From: DASYTH01 sp045806965 | Lineage (GTDB): Bacteria > Actinomycetota > Actinomycetes > Mycobacteriales > Pseudonocardiaceae | Reading direction: 5' to 3' | DNA: 64,000 nt | Assembly: GCA_045806965.1 (NCBI GenBank) | Contig: JBJMIG010000006.1 | Span: 62,001 to 126,000, forward strand | In this document: positions 44,211-53,915 of the stretch, piece after piece | Position numbering within the stretch: the first letter of the stretch is position 1 | Layout of the letters: every line of letters begins with the position of its first letter | Program-made: the position numbers and the translations under genes | Notes under the pieces: generated by a model | Told to the model about the DNA's origin: nothing | What the model saw: only the letters and a program-made list of their open reading frames with translations | The model's database searches: none

Positions 44211-47155
44211 ACCGTCCGGCGACGGCCTCCTCGACGGAGAACGGCGGCACCCCGGCCGGTGCGGCCGTGGACGGGAACCCGGGCACCCGCTGGTCCAGCG
44301 GGTCCGGCGACCCGCAGTGGTTGCAGGTCGATCTCGGCGCGACCAGCACGATCTGTCACGTCGCGCTGAGCTGGGAGGCGGCCTACGCCACCGCGTTCCA
44401 GCTCCAGACCTCCACCGACGCGGCCACCTGGACCACGATCTACGCCACCACAACGGCAACCGGCGGCAACCAGGCTCTCCCGGTCACCGGTTCCGGCCGC
44501 TACGTCCGGATGCTCGGCACCGCCCGGGCCACCGGCTTCGGTTACTCCCTCTGGGAGTTCGAAGTCCACACCACCGGCGGCGGGACCGGCCCGTCGCCGG
44601 ATCCGGTTATCTCCCAATACATGCCGGTGACGGCGTCCTCCTGGGAGGGTGGCAACGCGCCCGCCGCCGCGCTCGACGGCCGCGCCACCACCCGGTGGAG
44701 CAGCCTGCCCGGTGATCCGCAGTGGATCTCCGTCGACCTCGGCGGGCCGGCCACGGTCACCGGCGTCGTGCTGAACTGGGAGACCGCCTACGGCACCGGG
44801 TATCGCATCGAGGTGTCCGCCGATGCGGTCAACTGGACCGCGATCTTCGCCACCACCACGGGCCGGGGCGGGCTGGAGAACCTCGCCGCTCGCGGAACCG
44901 GCCGCTACGTGAGGATGTTCGGCACCGCGCGGGCCACCGGCTACGGCTTCTCGTTGTGGGAGTTCGAGATCCACGGCACGGTCGACACCTCGACGGCCAC
45001 CCCGCCGATGCTGTCCGGGCCGACCAGGGCGCCGGCCGCCACCGGGCAGTTCGCGCTCGGCGCACCGGCCAACGGCGCGATGATCACCAACACCCGCCGG
45101 CCCGCGCTGTCCTGGGCGGCCGTGCCGGGCGCGGTGCGCTACCAGGTCTGGATCAACATCAGCCGCACCGACTACGACTTCACCGCCGCCGGCAACCTGA
45201 TCGACCTCTACACCAAGGTGGCCGAGCCGACCGGCACCGGCTACACCCCGAGTTGGGACCTGCCGGACCGGTGGACCTACAAGTGGTTCGTCGTCTCGGT
45301 CGCCGCGAACAACGCCACCAGCACGTCGAACATCCGGACGTTCAGCGTGTACCTGCCCATCGTGGAGACGGTCGCCGACGGCGTGGCCGTGCTCGGCGGC
45401 AGCCGGGACCTGAACAAGAACGGCGCCATCGAGCCGTACGAGGATTGGCACCAGCCGGTCGAGACCCGAGTCAACGACCTGCTCGGACGGATGACCGCGA
45501 CCGAGAAGGCCTACCAGATGTTCTACAACGCCCAGGTCTTCCCCCAGTCCGGTTGGCACTTCGGCCCGGCGCAGGCCCAGGATCTGCACGGCTTCCTGCT
45601 CGGCGCCGCCGGAACCCGGCTGGGCGTCCCGTTCATCTCGGCCGGCGACACGATCCACGGCTACCAGACCACCTATCCGACGCAGAGCGCGCTGGCCGCC
45701 GGCCGGGACTTCGCGCTGGACTACCGGCTCGGGGACATGCAGCGCCGCGAGGAAATCGAGGTCGGCACCCGAGGTGTGCTCGGACCGCTGGCCGAGGTCG
45801 GCACCAAGGTGCTCTACCCGAGGATCCAGGAAGGCAACGGGGAGAACGCCGACGTTGCCGCGGCACAGGTGCGCGCGCTGGTGGCGGGGCTGCAGGGGGG
45901 TCCGGAGCTGAACCCGAGGTCGGTGCTCGCCACGGTCAAGCACTGGCCGGGCGAGGGCGCCGGCGGCGAAGCGTTGATCACTTACGACGCGGTGACCATC
46001 AAGTACCACATGATCCCGTTCCGGGCCGCGATGGAGGCCGGCGCGGTCAACATCATGCCCGGCTACGCGGGCAGCTCACTGCTCGATCCGGGCGGGCCCG
46101 GTGCCGGGGACAGCGCGCCGATTCTGGCTTACCTGCGCCAGAACCTGGGCTACACCGGGCTGATCACCACCGACTGGCTGCCGTCCGGCTCCTGGGTGGG
46201 CGCGGCCAACGCCGGCTCCGACGTGATGGGTGGCGCCGACCCGGGCGCCGCCGGGTTCTCGCTGGCCACCTTCACCGCGAACGTGCCGGCCGCCCGGATC
46301 GACGACGCGGTGCGCCGGGTGCTGCGGCTGAAGTTCCAGCTCGGCCTGTTCGAGAACCCCTACGGCGACCCGGTCAACGGGCCCTACCGGTTCCACACCC
46401 CGGCGTATGCGGCGCTGGCCAACCAGGCGTCCCGCGAAGCCATGACGCTGCTCAAGAACGACGGCACGCTGCCGGTGCGGCTCAACCGGGGCGACAACAT
46501 CGTGGTGGCCGGGCCGAGAGCCACCGACGGCAACGCGTGTTGCATCTGGACCAGCTTCTTCCACCAGGAGTACGGCTCCCGGACCATCCTGGACGCGATC
46601 AGGGCCAGAGCGGCAACCGCCGGGGTGAACGTCTTCCAGGACAGCGGCCCGGCGCCCAAGCTCGCCGTGGTCGCCGTCGGAGAGCCGTCCTACACGCACG
46701 CCACCAGCTGGGTGAAGGAGCAGCCGGTCCTGCCGCCGGACCAACTGGCGGTGATCCAGGGCTTCCGCAACCAGGGGATTGCGGTCGTCGTGCTGCTGGT
46801 GCTGCCGCGCCCCTACGTGATCACCGAGTGGAACGGCCTGGCGAACGCCATCGTGGTGACCTACCGCGGCGGCGAGGAGCTCGGACCGGCGGCGGCCGGG
46901 TTGCTGTTCGGCGACTACGCCCCGCGCGGCCGGTTGCCATGGCAGCTCCCGAGAAGTCTGGACCAGGTGCTGCGCCCGGGCGGCACGGACGTCCCGGCCG
47001 ACGCGGCGGAGAGCTGGGACCTGCCATACGACCTCGGTGCCACCGCCGCCGAGCGAGCGGACCTGCGGGCCCGCATCGACGCCGGGCAGTCGCCGCCGAC
47101 CACCTACGGAAACCCGCTCTACCCCTACGGTGCCGGGCTGCAGGGCTGGCCGTAG
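44174..47155 (+). pseudogene. Main part of the frameshifted discoidin-GH3 beta-glucosidase
   Basis: From the frameshift the frame runs about 990 residues. It holds two more discoidin domains (about 44,190-44,570 and 44,610-44,975), a fibronectin-like segment (about 45,040-45,350), then a GH3 N-terminal barrel beginning LNKNGAIEPYEDW ... RVNDLLGRMTATEKAYQM. The GH3 nucleophile Asp is in GLITTDW; KHWPGEGAGGEA marks the second active-site region. The C-terminal GH3 domain (from about 46,400) has SREAMTLLKNDGTLPV and ends LYPYGAGLQGWP. It has no start or signal of its own, so it depends on repair of the frame. It probably works with the GH64 enzyme on beta-glucan. Confidence 0.8.
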
Positions 47156-47165
47156 GCGGCCGCGG

Positions 47166-47399
47166 CTACTCGCCGCGCATCGAGCGGCGGATCTGCTCGA
47201 GCTTGTCGCGGCCGGCGCGCTCCCGGTCGGCGAACTGCTCGTCGACCGATGCGGCCGGGGCCGAGCCCTCGGCCAGCTCGCTGGCGCCCGCCGAGGTGGC
47301 GATCCGGCCCTCGATCTGGTCCCGCACGTACTCGAAGCTGGGCACTCCGGCCTCGTTGTAGTCGCCGTCCGGCACCGGCGGCGGAGTCTCGCTGGTCAT
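47166..47399 (-). CDS. Small acidic conserved protein, unknown
   Basis: A 77-residue soluble protein with VPSFEYVRDQIEGRIATSAGASELA and a C-terminal charged helix VDEQFADRERAGRDKLEQIRRSMRGE. No transmembrane or metal motif is seen. It follows the VWA protein gene by ten bases on the same strand and converges on the GH3 gene. I recognise no family, but the upstream spacing suggests co-transcription. Confidence 0.6.
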   Translation of the reverse strand: MTSETPPPVPDGDYNEAGVPSFEYVRDQIEGRIATSAGASELAEGSAPAASVDEQFADRERAGRDKLEQIRRSMRGE

Positions 47400-47409
47400 G
47401 CCGTCGACG

Positions 47410-49050
47410 CTACTCGGGTAGGCCGCCGGCGGCGGCGTGTAGAAAGGCGGCGCGGACCTGGCCGGCAGTGCTCACCGGGTCGACGAACCCGCGCACCGGT
47501 TGCAGGCCGGCGGCCAGTGCGGCGACGTCGGGCGCCGCGCCGAAGGTGATCACGGTCAGTCGCACCGGCCGGCCCGGGTCGGCCGCGTGCGCGAGCTGCT
47601 CGGTGAGTTGGGGCAGGGTGAGGCTCGGTTCGTCGTCCTCGTTGCGGCCGTCGGTGAACACCAGGGCGTGGCTGGGCACGCCGGGGCGGGCGCCGTCGCG
47701 GGCGGCCAGGTAGGCGGCCAGGATCGTGTCGTGCAGGCCGGTTCCGGTCGGCCTGGCCCGGAGTTGAGCGACGGCGGCGGCGATCGCCGCGCGGTGCCGC
47801 TGGTCCAGATCGTCCGGCGAGACCAGGACGCGGTAGTCGGTGTTCGCGTCCAGCTTGCTGCCGAACTCCCATAACCCGAGCCGACCGTCGTCGGGCAGCA
47901 GCTCGGCCAGCTCGCCGATGCTGTCGCCGACCAGGTTGATCAGCGGACGGCCGGTTGCCGGCGCCGGATCGGCCATCGACCCGGAGACGTCCACCGCGAT
48001 CAGCACGTCGCCACGCCGATCGGCGGCATGCCAGGTGGCGAAGTCGTGGTCGTTGTGGTGCGCGGCGAGCACGTCGAACAGCGGCGCGCTGACCGGCGGG
48101 AGCCCCGCCGGCGCACCCTCCGGCGGGCCCTTACCCGGCCGCCGCAGCCCCGCCGCGGCGAGGCCCCGGTCGGCCTGGGCGCCGCTCAGCGCGCGGAGCA
48201 GCCGGTCGAGCCCGCCGCCGAGCGCCGGATCGGCGACCGCGGCCGCGGTGGGCAGGAAGGTGTAGCGCAACGCCGCGGTGCGGTCGGCCGGGGCGGTGAT
48301 CGTCAGGTTGTCCCGCCGCACCGTGCTGAGCACCGGCACCAGCGTTCGTTCGGCGACCAGGGCCACCTCTCCCGGCCGGGGAGGCAGCACCGGGTCGCCG
48401 GTGCGCACGGTGCGAGTCACCCGCACGGCGGCGGAGAGCGCCTCGGCCGAGGCGTCCATGCCGCCGTCGTTCCACACCGCCTCGCCCAGCGCGCCCGCGG
48501 CGAGCAGGCCGTCCCCGGAGCCCGCCGGGTCGGACAGCGCCAGGTGCACGCCGCCGCTCGCCGCGAGGCCGGCCAGCCCGCGCCAGCCGCCGCCCTGCCC
48601 GGTCACCTTGCTGGCCGTGCCGGCATCGCTGACCAGGTAGATCGGGCTGGTGGCGAGCACGGTTCCGGCCCCGCCGGGGATCGGCTTGGCCAGGTTCGCG
48701 GCGGCCGCCGCGGCCGTCCGGGACCATCCGGGGTCGTCCGGGATCCAGAGGTCGGCGTGGATCTCGGGGATGCTGGCGGCGGCCGGCCGCCCGTCTATCG
48801 GCCGGACGTCGAGCCGCACGCACTGCGGCCCGGTGGCCAGCCCACCGGCCACCGCGTCGAGCACCGGCAGGTAGGACGAGGCGGTGACCACGCCAAGGGT
48901 GACCCCGCACTGGGTCTGGGCCAGCCGGTCCACCGCGCGGTCGCGGCGCACCAGCGCCACCGTCACGAGCGCGCCGGCGAGGGCCACGGCCAGGGCGATC
49001 GCACCGATGAGCAGGGTTCGGGGGACTCGCTGCCGAGCGTGTCGGGCCAT
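47410..49050 (-). CDS. Membrane-anchored protein with solute-binding-like and VWA domains
   Basis: A 546-residue protein. An N-terminal anchor (about 12-34) is followed by a periplasmic-binding-protein-like region (about 45-300; GVTLGVVTASSYLPVLDAVAGGL, LWIPDDPGWSR) and a von Willebrand factor A domain (about 340-530). The metal-ion site is intact: DVSGSMADP, a later Thr in PTGTGLHDT and the Asp in FTDGRNEDDEPS. Such proteins occur widely in actinobacteria with unknown ligands; a cell-surface binding or assembly role is inferred. It is divergent from the antiporter gene. Confidence 0.8.
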   Translation of the reverse strand: MARHARQRVPRTLLIGAIALAVALAGALVTVALVRRDRAVDRLAQTQCGVTLGVVTASSYLPVLDAVAGGLATGPQCVRLDVRPIDGRPAAASIPEIHADLWIPDDPGWSRTAAAAAANLAKPIPGGAGTVLATSPIYLVSDAGTASKVTGQGGGWRGLAGLAASGGVHLALSDPAGSGDGLLAAGALGEAVWNDGGMDASAEALSAAVRVTRTVRTGDPVLPPRPGEVALVAERTLVPVLSTVRRDNLTITAPADRTAALRYTFLPTAAAVADPALGGGLDRLLRALSGAQADRGLAAAGLRRPGKGPPEGAPAGLPPVSAPLFDVLAAHHNDHDFATWHAADRRGDVLIAVDVSGSMADPAPATGRPLINLVGDSIGELAELLPDDGRLGLWEFGSKLDANTDYRVLVSPDDLDQRHRAAIAAAVAQLRARPTGTGLHDTILAAYLAARDGARPGVPSHALVFTDGRNEDDEPSLTLPQLTEQLAHAADPGRPVRLTVITFGAAPDVAALAAGLQPVRGFVDPVSTAGQVRAAFLHAAAGGLPE

Positions 49051-49182
49051 GGGTAGTGGTTTCCGGGTCCATCATTCGGGGGTGGGCAGTATCACACGTG
49101 GCGGGCAACGGTGGCACACCGGTACAACCCGTGTGCGCGTGGCAACCGAGCCAGGTGCGAATCGGCGCGGCATGATTTGCGG

Positions 49183-50292
49183 GTGGCCAACTCTCATGTG
49201 ACGCACCGGCGTTCCGGGCTCGACGGAGCGGATCTGCGGCTGATCGGCATCTGCCTGGTGGCCGCGCTGGCGACGTTCCTGGTGCGACTGGTCGACGTCG
49301 GGGACGTGGTGCCGTTCCTGGTGAGCGCGGTGGCCCTGGCGCTGCTCGCGGCCCTCGTCGGACGCAGCGTCGAGGCGCTCGGCGACCGGCTCGGCGCCGG
49401 TCTGACCGGCGTGGTGCAGAGCGCGCTCGGCAACCTGCCGGAACTGTTCGTGGCCCTGTTCGCGTTGCAAGCCGGGCTGATCCCGGTGGTGCAGGCGGCG
49501 GTCGTCGGCTCGATCCTGGCCAACGTGCTGCTGGTGCTTGGCCTCGCGTTCACCGTCGGCGGGCTGCGGCACGGCACGCAGCGGATCGGCACCGGGCCGG
49601 CCAGGATGCTCGGGCTGATGCTGATGCTGAGCGTGGCCGCGCTGCTGGTGCCGGCGCTCACCGCCGCGCTGCACACCCCGGCCGAGGGCCACGAGCTCGG
49701 CCTGTCCCGGATCGTCTCGGTGGTACTGCTCGCGTTGTTCCTCCTGTCGCTGCCGGCGGCGATCCGCCGGGACCGGCCGGCGCAACCGCAACCCGATGGG
49801 ACGCAAGCAGGTGAGCCGGAGCACGGCGGCTCGCGGTGGCCGCTCGGTCTGGCCATCGGCATGCTCGCGGCGACCGGCGTGGCCGCCGCGTTCGTGTCGG
49901 ACTGGTTCGTCGACGCGCTCGAACCGGCCATCGAAACCCTGCACATCAGCCAGACCTTCGCCGGACTGGTGATCGTCGCGATCGCCGGCAACGCGGTGGA
50001 GAACGTGGCCGGCATCCAACTGGCCGCGCGCAACCGGCCGGACTACGCGCTGTCGTTGATCCTGCAGAGCCCGGTGCAGATCGCGTTGGTGCTCGCCCCG
50101 GTACTGGTGCTCGGTGCTCCGCTGGTCGGCGCGACCTTCACGCTGGTGCTGCCGCCGCTGCTGATCGCCACCCTCGTGCTCGCCGTGCTGGTCACCGTGA
50201 TCGTGGTGTTCGACGGCGAGTCCAACTGGTTCGAGGGGGTCACCCTGATCGCCCTCTACGGGATAATCGCCACCGCGTTCTGGTGGGGCTAG
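49183..50292 (+). CDS. Ca2+/H+ antiporter family (CaCA) membrane protein
   Basis: A 369-residue protein with about 11 helices. The two alpha-repeats of the CaCA superfamily are VQSALGNLPELFVALFALQAG with GSILANVLLVLG, and IAGNAVENVAGIQLAARNRPDYALSLILQSPVQIALVLAP. Both carry the ion-binding Asn/Glu residues. It exchanges Ca2+ (or another cation) for protons. The start is uncertain; GTG 49183 is used, with GTG 49198 as an alternative. A 21-bp repeat array follows its stop. Confidence 0.85.
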   Translation: MANSHVTHRRSGLDGADLRLIGICLVAALATFLVRLVDVGDVVPFLVSAVALALLAALVGRSVEALGDRLGAGLTGVVQSALGNLPELFVALFALQAGLIPVVQAAVVGSILANVLLVLGLAFTVGGLRHGTQRIGTGPARMLGLMLMLSVAALLVPALTAALHTPAEGHELGLSRIVSVVLLALFLLSLPAAIRRDRPAQPQPDGTQAGEPEHGGSRWPLGLAIGMLAATGVAAAFVSDWFVDALEPAIETLHISQTFAGLVIVAIAGNAVENVAGIQLAARNRPDYALSLILQSPVQIALVLAPVLVLGAPLVGATFTLVLPPLLIATLVLAVLVTVIVVFDGESNWFEGVTLIALYGIIATAFWWG

Positions 50293-50306
50293 CCCGCCAC
50301 CCCGCC

Positions 50307-50429
50307 GCGAGTCTCGCGCTCCAGCAAGCGAGTCTCGCGCTCCAGCAAAAGGGGCGGTGGCGCACCCGTGCCGATTGGGCCGATCAGTTGCCCGAGCGCG
50401 AGACTCAGTTGCCTGAGCGCGCGACTCGC
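50307..50429. repeat. 21-bp repeat family arranged as a large inverted repeat
   Basis: Two units in reverse orientation (50307-50327 and 50328-50348, identical to each other) and two in forward orientation (50388-50408 and 50409-50429) flank 39 bases. They match the unit at 9253-9336 with a few changes. The array could fold into one long stem between the antiporter gene and menG. Confidence 0.9.
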
Positions 50430-50465
50430 GGGTGTTCGCGGGCGGGGCACCACTAGGCTGCTCGC

Positions 50466-51158
50466 ATGTCTCGTGCCGGCTTGAACAAGGACCCGCACGA
50501 CGTCGCGGCGATGTTCGACGGCGTGGCCAGGGGCTACGACCGCACCAACTCGGTGATGACGCTCGGGTTCGACCGCCGGTGGCGCGAGCACACCAGGCAG
50601 GTGCTCGACGCCGGGCCTGACGAGAAGGTGCTCGACCTGGCCGCGGGCACGGCGGTGTCCACGGTCGAGTACGCCCGCTCCGGCGCCTGGTGCGTGGCCG
50701 CCGACTTCTCCCTCGGCATGCTGCGCGGCGGCGCGCACCGCAACGTGCCCAAGGTGGCCGCGGACGCCCTGCACCTGCCGTTCGCGGCCGAGGTGTTCGA
50801 CGCCGTCACCGTCTCGTTCGGACTGCGCAACATGAACGACCCGGTCGCCGCGCTGCGCGAGATGGCCAGGGTGGTCCGCCCAGGCGGGCGGCTGGTCATC
50901 TGCGAGGTGTCCCAGCCGCGCTGGCGGCCGGTGCGCTGGCTCTACCACAACACCGTGCTGCGCGCGCTGCCGCTGCTGACCCGACCGTTCTCGTCCAATC
51001 CGGCGGCCTACGGCTATCTGGCCGAATCCATGCGCGACTGGCACGACCAGCGCTCGCTGGCCGAGCTGATCGTGACGGCGGGTTGGCGCGAGGTCGAGTG
51101 GCTTGGGCTCACCTTCGGCGCGGTGGCGCTGCATCGCGCGCGAAAAAACGCAAGGTGA
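50466..51158 (+). CDS. menG: Demethylmenaquinone methyltransferase
   Basis: MenG (UbiE family) performs the final C-methylation of menaquinone with SAM. The 230-residue protein has VAAMFDGVARGYDRTNSVMTLGFDRRWR, the SAM motif VLDLAAGTAVST, and the UbiE signatures VSFGLRNMNDPVAALREMARVVRPGGRLVICEVSQP and RPFSSNPAAYGYLAESMRDW. Its last residues and stop codon come from a 49-bp-repeat half copy (KNAR then TGA in AAGGTGACAT), so the original C-terminus may have been changed by repeat insertion. Confidence 0.93.
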   Translation: MSRAGLNKDPHDVAAMFDGVARGYDRTNSVMTLGFDRRWREHTRQVLDAGPDEKVLDLAAGTAVSTVEYARSGAWCVAADFSLGMLRGGAHRNVPKVAADALHLPFAAEVFDAVTVSFGLRNMNDPVAALREMARVVRPGGRLVICEVSQPRWRPVRWLYHNTVLRALPLLTRPFSSNPAAYGYLAESMRDWHDQRSLAELIVTAGWREVEWLGLTFGAVALHRARKNAR

Positions 51159-51234
51159 CATTCCGCTGTACGCCGTCCGTTTACAGCGCAAGGTGACATT
51201 CCGCGTCTAGAACCGCAGCGATGTCACCTTCCGC
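51148..51234. repeat. 49-bp double-hairpin repeat, copy E, plus a half copy overlapping the menG stop
   Basis: A single arm is at 51148-51166, overlapping the last codons and TGA of menG. After 19 bases the complete copy follows at 51186-51234 with centre GTCTAGAA; its left arm is identical to copies A and B. CTGTAC and TTTACA flank the ends. The gap to the converging downstream gene continues with another repeat family. Confidence 0.9.
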
Positions 51235-51240
51235 TGTACG

Positions 51241-51440
51241 GGCTGACGGCGAGCCGGAGCCGCCCGAACGAGCTTGCGAGTGAGGGCAGAAGACACCGTG
51301 CGAGTCGGCCGCCGGTGTCTGGACTGACGAGCAGCGCAGCGAGCGAGGAACGAGCGAGTGAGCAGCGCAGGAGGGAAGACACCGGCTCAGGGCCGACGAG
51401 CCGCCCGAACGAGCTTGCGAGTGAGGGCAGAAGACACTGC
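51241..51440. repeat. Composite repeat block with a 75-bp unit shared with 63 kb
   Basis: 51315-51389 matches 63292-63366 with one mismatch in 75 bases. On both sides lies GAACGAGCTTGCGAGTGAG followed by GGCAGAAGACAC, at about 51268-51299 and 51408-51438, related to the 36-bp tandem unit at 63 kb. The minus-strand reading frame through it looks repeat-derived and is not called. Confidence 0.85.
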
Positions 51441-52001
51441 TCAACCGGCCTGCCGGGCCGGCTGCTGGGTGATGGTCTGCGCGCTGACCGTGCCGTCGGT
51501 GCCGGCGCTGCCCTGCACGATGATGTTCTCCCCCTGCTTGAGGTCGGAAACCTTGCCCGGCTGGCTGATCCGCACCTGCGTCTGGTCCGAAGTGGACACC
51601 TTCACGGTGCGCCCGTCCGGCGTCTTGAGGTAGACGTCGGTGCCGTCGACGTGGTCGATCGTGCCGACGGTGCCACGGAAACCGTTCTGGCCCTGCCCGG
51701 TGCCGTTCTGGCCGCCGCCGCCATTGCGGCCGCCGAACGGGCCGACGCCGTTGCGGCCGTTGCCGGCCTGTTGGGCGGCCGGCTGGGCGGGCTTGGCGAT
51801 CGCGGCATGCGTTGCCACGCCGCCGAAGAACGCGGCGACCAGCAGTACCGCCCCGCCGAGGCCGAGCGTCACCTTGTTCAGCGACCGCTTGTTCTGCTTC
51901 AGCTCGGCACCCAGGTCGCCCATGACCACCGGCTGGGCCAGGATCTGCTCCGGAACCGGCCCGGGCTCGATCGGCTGCCCGGGAACGTGTTGCTCGGACA
52001 T
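51441..52001 (-). CDS. Membrane-anchored DUF5666-like protein
   Basis: A 186-residue protein. A soluble N-terminus with VVMGDLGAELKQNKRSLNK precedes one helix (about 43-68), a Gly/Asn/Gln-rich linker and a small beta-rich domain (about 107-180) with GTVGTIDHVDGTDVYLKTPDGRTVKVSTSDQTQVR and LKQGENIIVQGS, the DUF5666 pattern. AAGGAAAA precedes ATG 52001. It is the last gene after the ABC efflux set and only ten bases beyond the permease, so it is probably part of that operon as an accessory outside domain. Confidence 0.75.
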   Translation of the reverse strand: MSEQHVPGQPIEPGPVPEQILAQPVVMGDLGAELKQNKRSLNKVTLGLGGAVLLVAAFFGGVATHAAIAKPAQPAAQQAGNGRNGVGPFGGRNGGGGQNGTGQGQNGFRGTVGTIDHVDGTDVYLKTPDGRTVKVSTSDQTQVRISQPGKVSDLKQGENIIVQGSAGTDGTVSAQTITQQPARQAG

Positions 52002-52011
52002 GATTTTCCTT

Positions 52012-53214
52012 TCATTCGTGGCGCAATGCCTCGATGGGACGCAGCCGCGCGGCCCGGCTGGCCGGGTAGCTGCCAAAGAACAAGCCGATGAGGGCGGACA
52101 CGCCGAAGGCGAGCAGGATCGACGACGGCACCACGACCGGCTCGATGCCGACCACCCGGAACTGGCTGCCGGCCACCCCTACGGCCACCCCGAGCAGTCC
52201 GCCGAACAGGCTCAGCAGCGTCGCCTCGGTGAGGAACTGCCCGAGGACCGCGGCCCGGGTGGCACCGATCGCCTTGCGGATGCCGATCTCCCGGATTCGC
52301 TCGGTCACCGTGACCAGCATGATGTTGGTGACCCCGATGCCGCCGACCAGCAGGGATATCGCGGCCACCGCGGCAAGCAGCACGGTGAACGTCTGGGTGG
52401 TCTCCGTGCGGGCGGCGAGCAGCTGCGACGGGTTGAGGATGCGGAAGTCCGAAGTGCGGTTGGCGGAGATCCGGTGCCGCGCGTTGAGGATCGCGGTCAC
52501 CTCCGCCTGCGCCGCGGCGATCGCGTCGGCCGACTTCGCCTGTACCACGATCTGGTTGACCGGACCGTAACCGGTCACCGAGTTCTGCACCGACGTGAGC
52601 GGAGCGACCGCGCTGTCGTCAGCGTTCTGCAGGCCGTTGGTGCCCTTCGGCGCCAGCACGCCGATCACGGTGAACTGGATGCTGTTCACCAGTACCTGCT
52701 GCCCCAACGGATCCTCGGTACCGAACAGCTCGTCGGCCGCGGTGGTGCCGAGCACGACCACCCGACGGGCCTGCGTCACGTCGTCGTCGGTGAACGCGGC
52801 GCCCTTCCCGACCGGGCTGTTGGTGGTCTGAAAGTAGGCCGGGTACGTGCCGGTGAACTGCGGCACGTCGTGGCTCTGCCCGCCGTAGACGGCGGTGGCC
52901 GAGGTGCTCACCACCGGCGAGGAAGCCAGCACGTCCGGCGCGCCGAGCGGGTCCACCAGAGCCTTGGCGTCGCCGGTGGTCAGCGGCCGCACGGTGCCGT
53001 TCGACGCCGGGCCGCCCTGCCTGGCCACGGTGAGCACGTTGGTGCCCAGCCCGGCGATGCTCCGCTCCACCGCAGCCGAGGCCCCGCTGCCCACCGCGAC
53101 CAGCAGGATCACCGCGCCGACCCCGATCGTGATGCCGAGCGTGGTGAGCGAGCTGCGGAGCTTGTTCGCGGTCAGCCCGCGGATCGCGAACCGCAGGATC
53201 TCGACGAGGTTCAT
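52012..53214 (-). CDS. MacB-like ABC transporter permease
   Basis: A 400-residue permease with the FtsX/MacB layout: an N-terminal helix (about 15-40), a large outside MacB core domain (about 45-265) and three C-terminal helices (about 275-390). EILRFAIRGLTANKLRSSLTTLGITIGVGAVILLVAVG and the C-terminal VTERIREIGIRKAIGATRAAVLGQFLTEA ... ASRAARLRPIEALRHE are diagnostic. It drives efflux or envelope-protein release with the ATPase upstream, whose stop it overlaps (ATGA). Confidence 0.92.
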   Translation of the reverse strand: MNLVEILRFAIRGLTANKLRSSLTTLGITIGVGAVILLVAVGSGASAAVERSIAGLGTNVLTVARQGGPASNGTVRPLTTGDAKALVDPLGAPDVLASSPVVSTSATAVYGGQSHDVPQFTGTYPAYFQTTNSPVGKGAAFTDDDVTQARRVVVLGTTAADELFGTEDPLGQQVLVNSIQFTVIGVLAPKGTNGLQNADDSAVAPLTSVQNSVTGYGPVNQIVVQAKSADAIAAAQAEVTAILNARHRISANRTSDFRILNPSQLLAARTETTQTFTVLLAAVAAISLLVGGIGVTNIMLVTVTERIREIGIRKAIGATRAAVLGQFLTEATLLSLFGGLLGVAVGVAGSQFRVVGIEPVVVPSSILLAFGVSALIGLFFGSYPASRAARLRPIEALRHE

Positions 53215-53915
53215 CGCGCCGCCCAAGCCGTGTCCAGCAGGCTGTCCTCGACGATGCGGCCGTCGCTGACCCGCACGGTGCGGTGCGCGTGGCTGGCCAC
53301 GTCGTCCTCGTGCGTGATCACCACAATGGTCCGGCCGAGCGCGTTCAACCGGTCGAACACCGCGAGCACCTCCGAAGTGCTTGTGCTGTCGAGGTTTCCG
53401 GTCGGCTCGTCGGCCAGCAGCAGAGCAGGCGAGTTGACCAGCGCGCGGGCCACCGCGACCCGCTGCGCCTGCCCGCCGGAGAGCTCGCTCGGCAGGTGGG
53501 TGGCCCGGTCGGCGAGCCCGACGAGGTCGAGCGCGGCCCGTGCCCTGGCCCGGCGCTCCTTGCGGGACACCCCGGCGTACACCAGCGGAAGCTCCACATT
53601 GGACAGCGCGTTGGTGCGGGGCACCAGGTTGTAGGACTGGAAGATGAAGCCGATCCGCCGGTTGCGCAGCAGGGAGAGCTGCCGCTCGTTCAGCTCGCCG
53701 ACGTCGATCCCGTCGAGCCGGTAGCTGCCCTCGGTCGGCACGTCGAGACAGCCGATCAGGTTGAGCAGGGTGGACTTGCCCGAGCCGGACGCGCCCATGA
53801 TGGCCAGGTAGTCGCCGGCCGCCACGGTCAGGTCGACCCCGCGCAGCGCATGCACCGCGGTGTCCCCGGAGCCGTAGGTCTTGCGCAGCCCGGCGACCTC
53901 GATGACCGGGTTCAC
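53211..53915 (-). CDS. MacB/LolD-like ABC transporter ATP-binding protein
   Basis: A 234-residue ATPase with Walker A GASGSGKST, signature LSGGQAQRVAVARAL, Walker B LLLADEPTGNLD and the H-loop VITHE. RIGFIFQSYNLVPRTNALSNVELPLVYAG is typical of the MacB/LolD subgroup. GTG 53915 overlaps the adaptor-gene stop by GTGA and its own stop overlaps the permease start, so the three are coupled. Confidence 0.94.
   Translation of the reverse strand: MNPVIEVAGLRKTYGSGDTAVHALRGVDLTVAAGDYLAIMGASGSGKSTLLNLIGCLDVPTEGSYRLDGIDVGELNERQLSLLRNRRIGFIFQSYNLVPRTNALSNVELPLVYAGVSRKERRARARAALDLVGLADRATHLPSELSGGQAQRVAVARALVNSPALLLADEPTGNLDSTSTSEVLAVFDRLNALGRTIVVITHEDDVASHAHRTVRVSDGRIVEDSLLDTAWAAR

Noticed and set aside
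44722..47361. Long alternative frame across the GH3 region
   Set aside because: It is Arg/Ala/Gly-rich with no domain pattern and overlaps clear discoidin and GH3 sequence in another frame.
51181..51444. Minus-strand frame with repeated HSQARSG-type residues as a gene
   Set aside because: It is wholly made of dispersed repeats, and the same peptide words appear at 63 kb only because the DNA repeats. No ribosome-binding site or family match.
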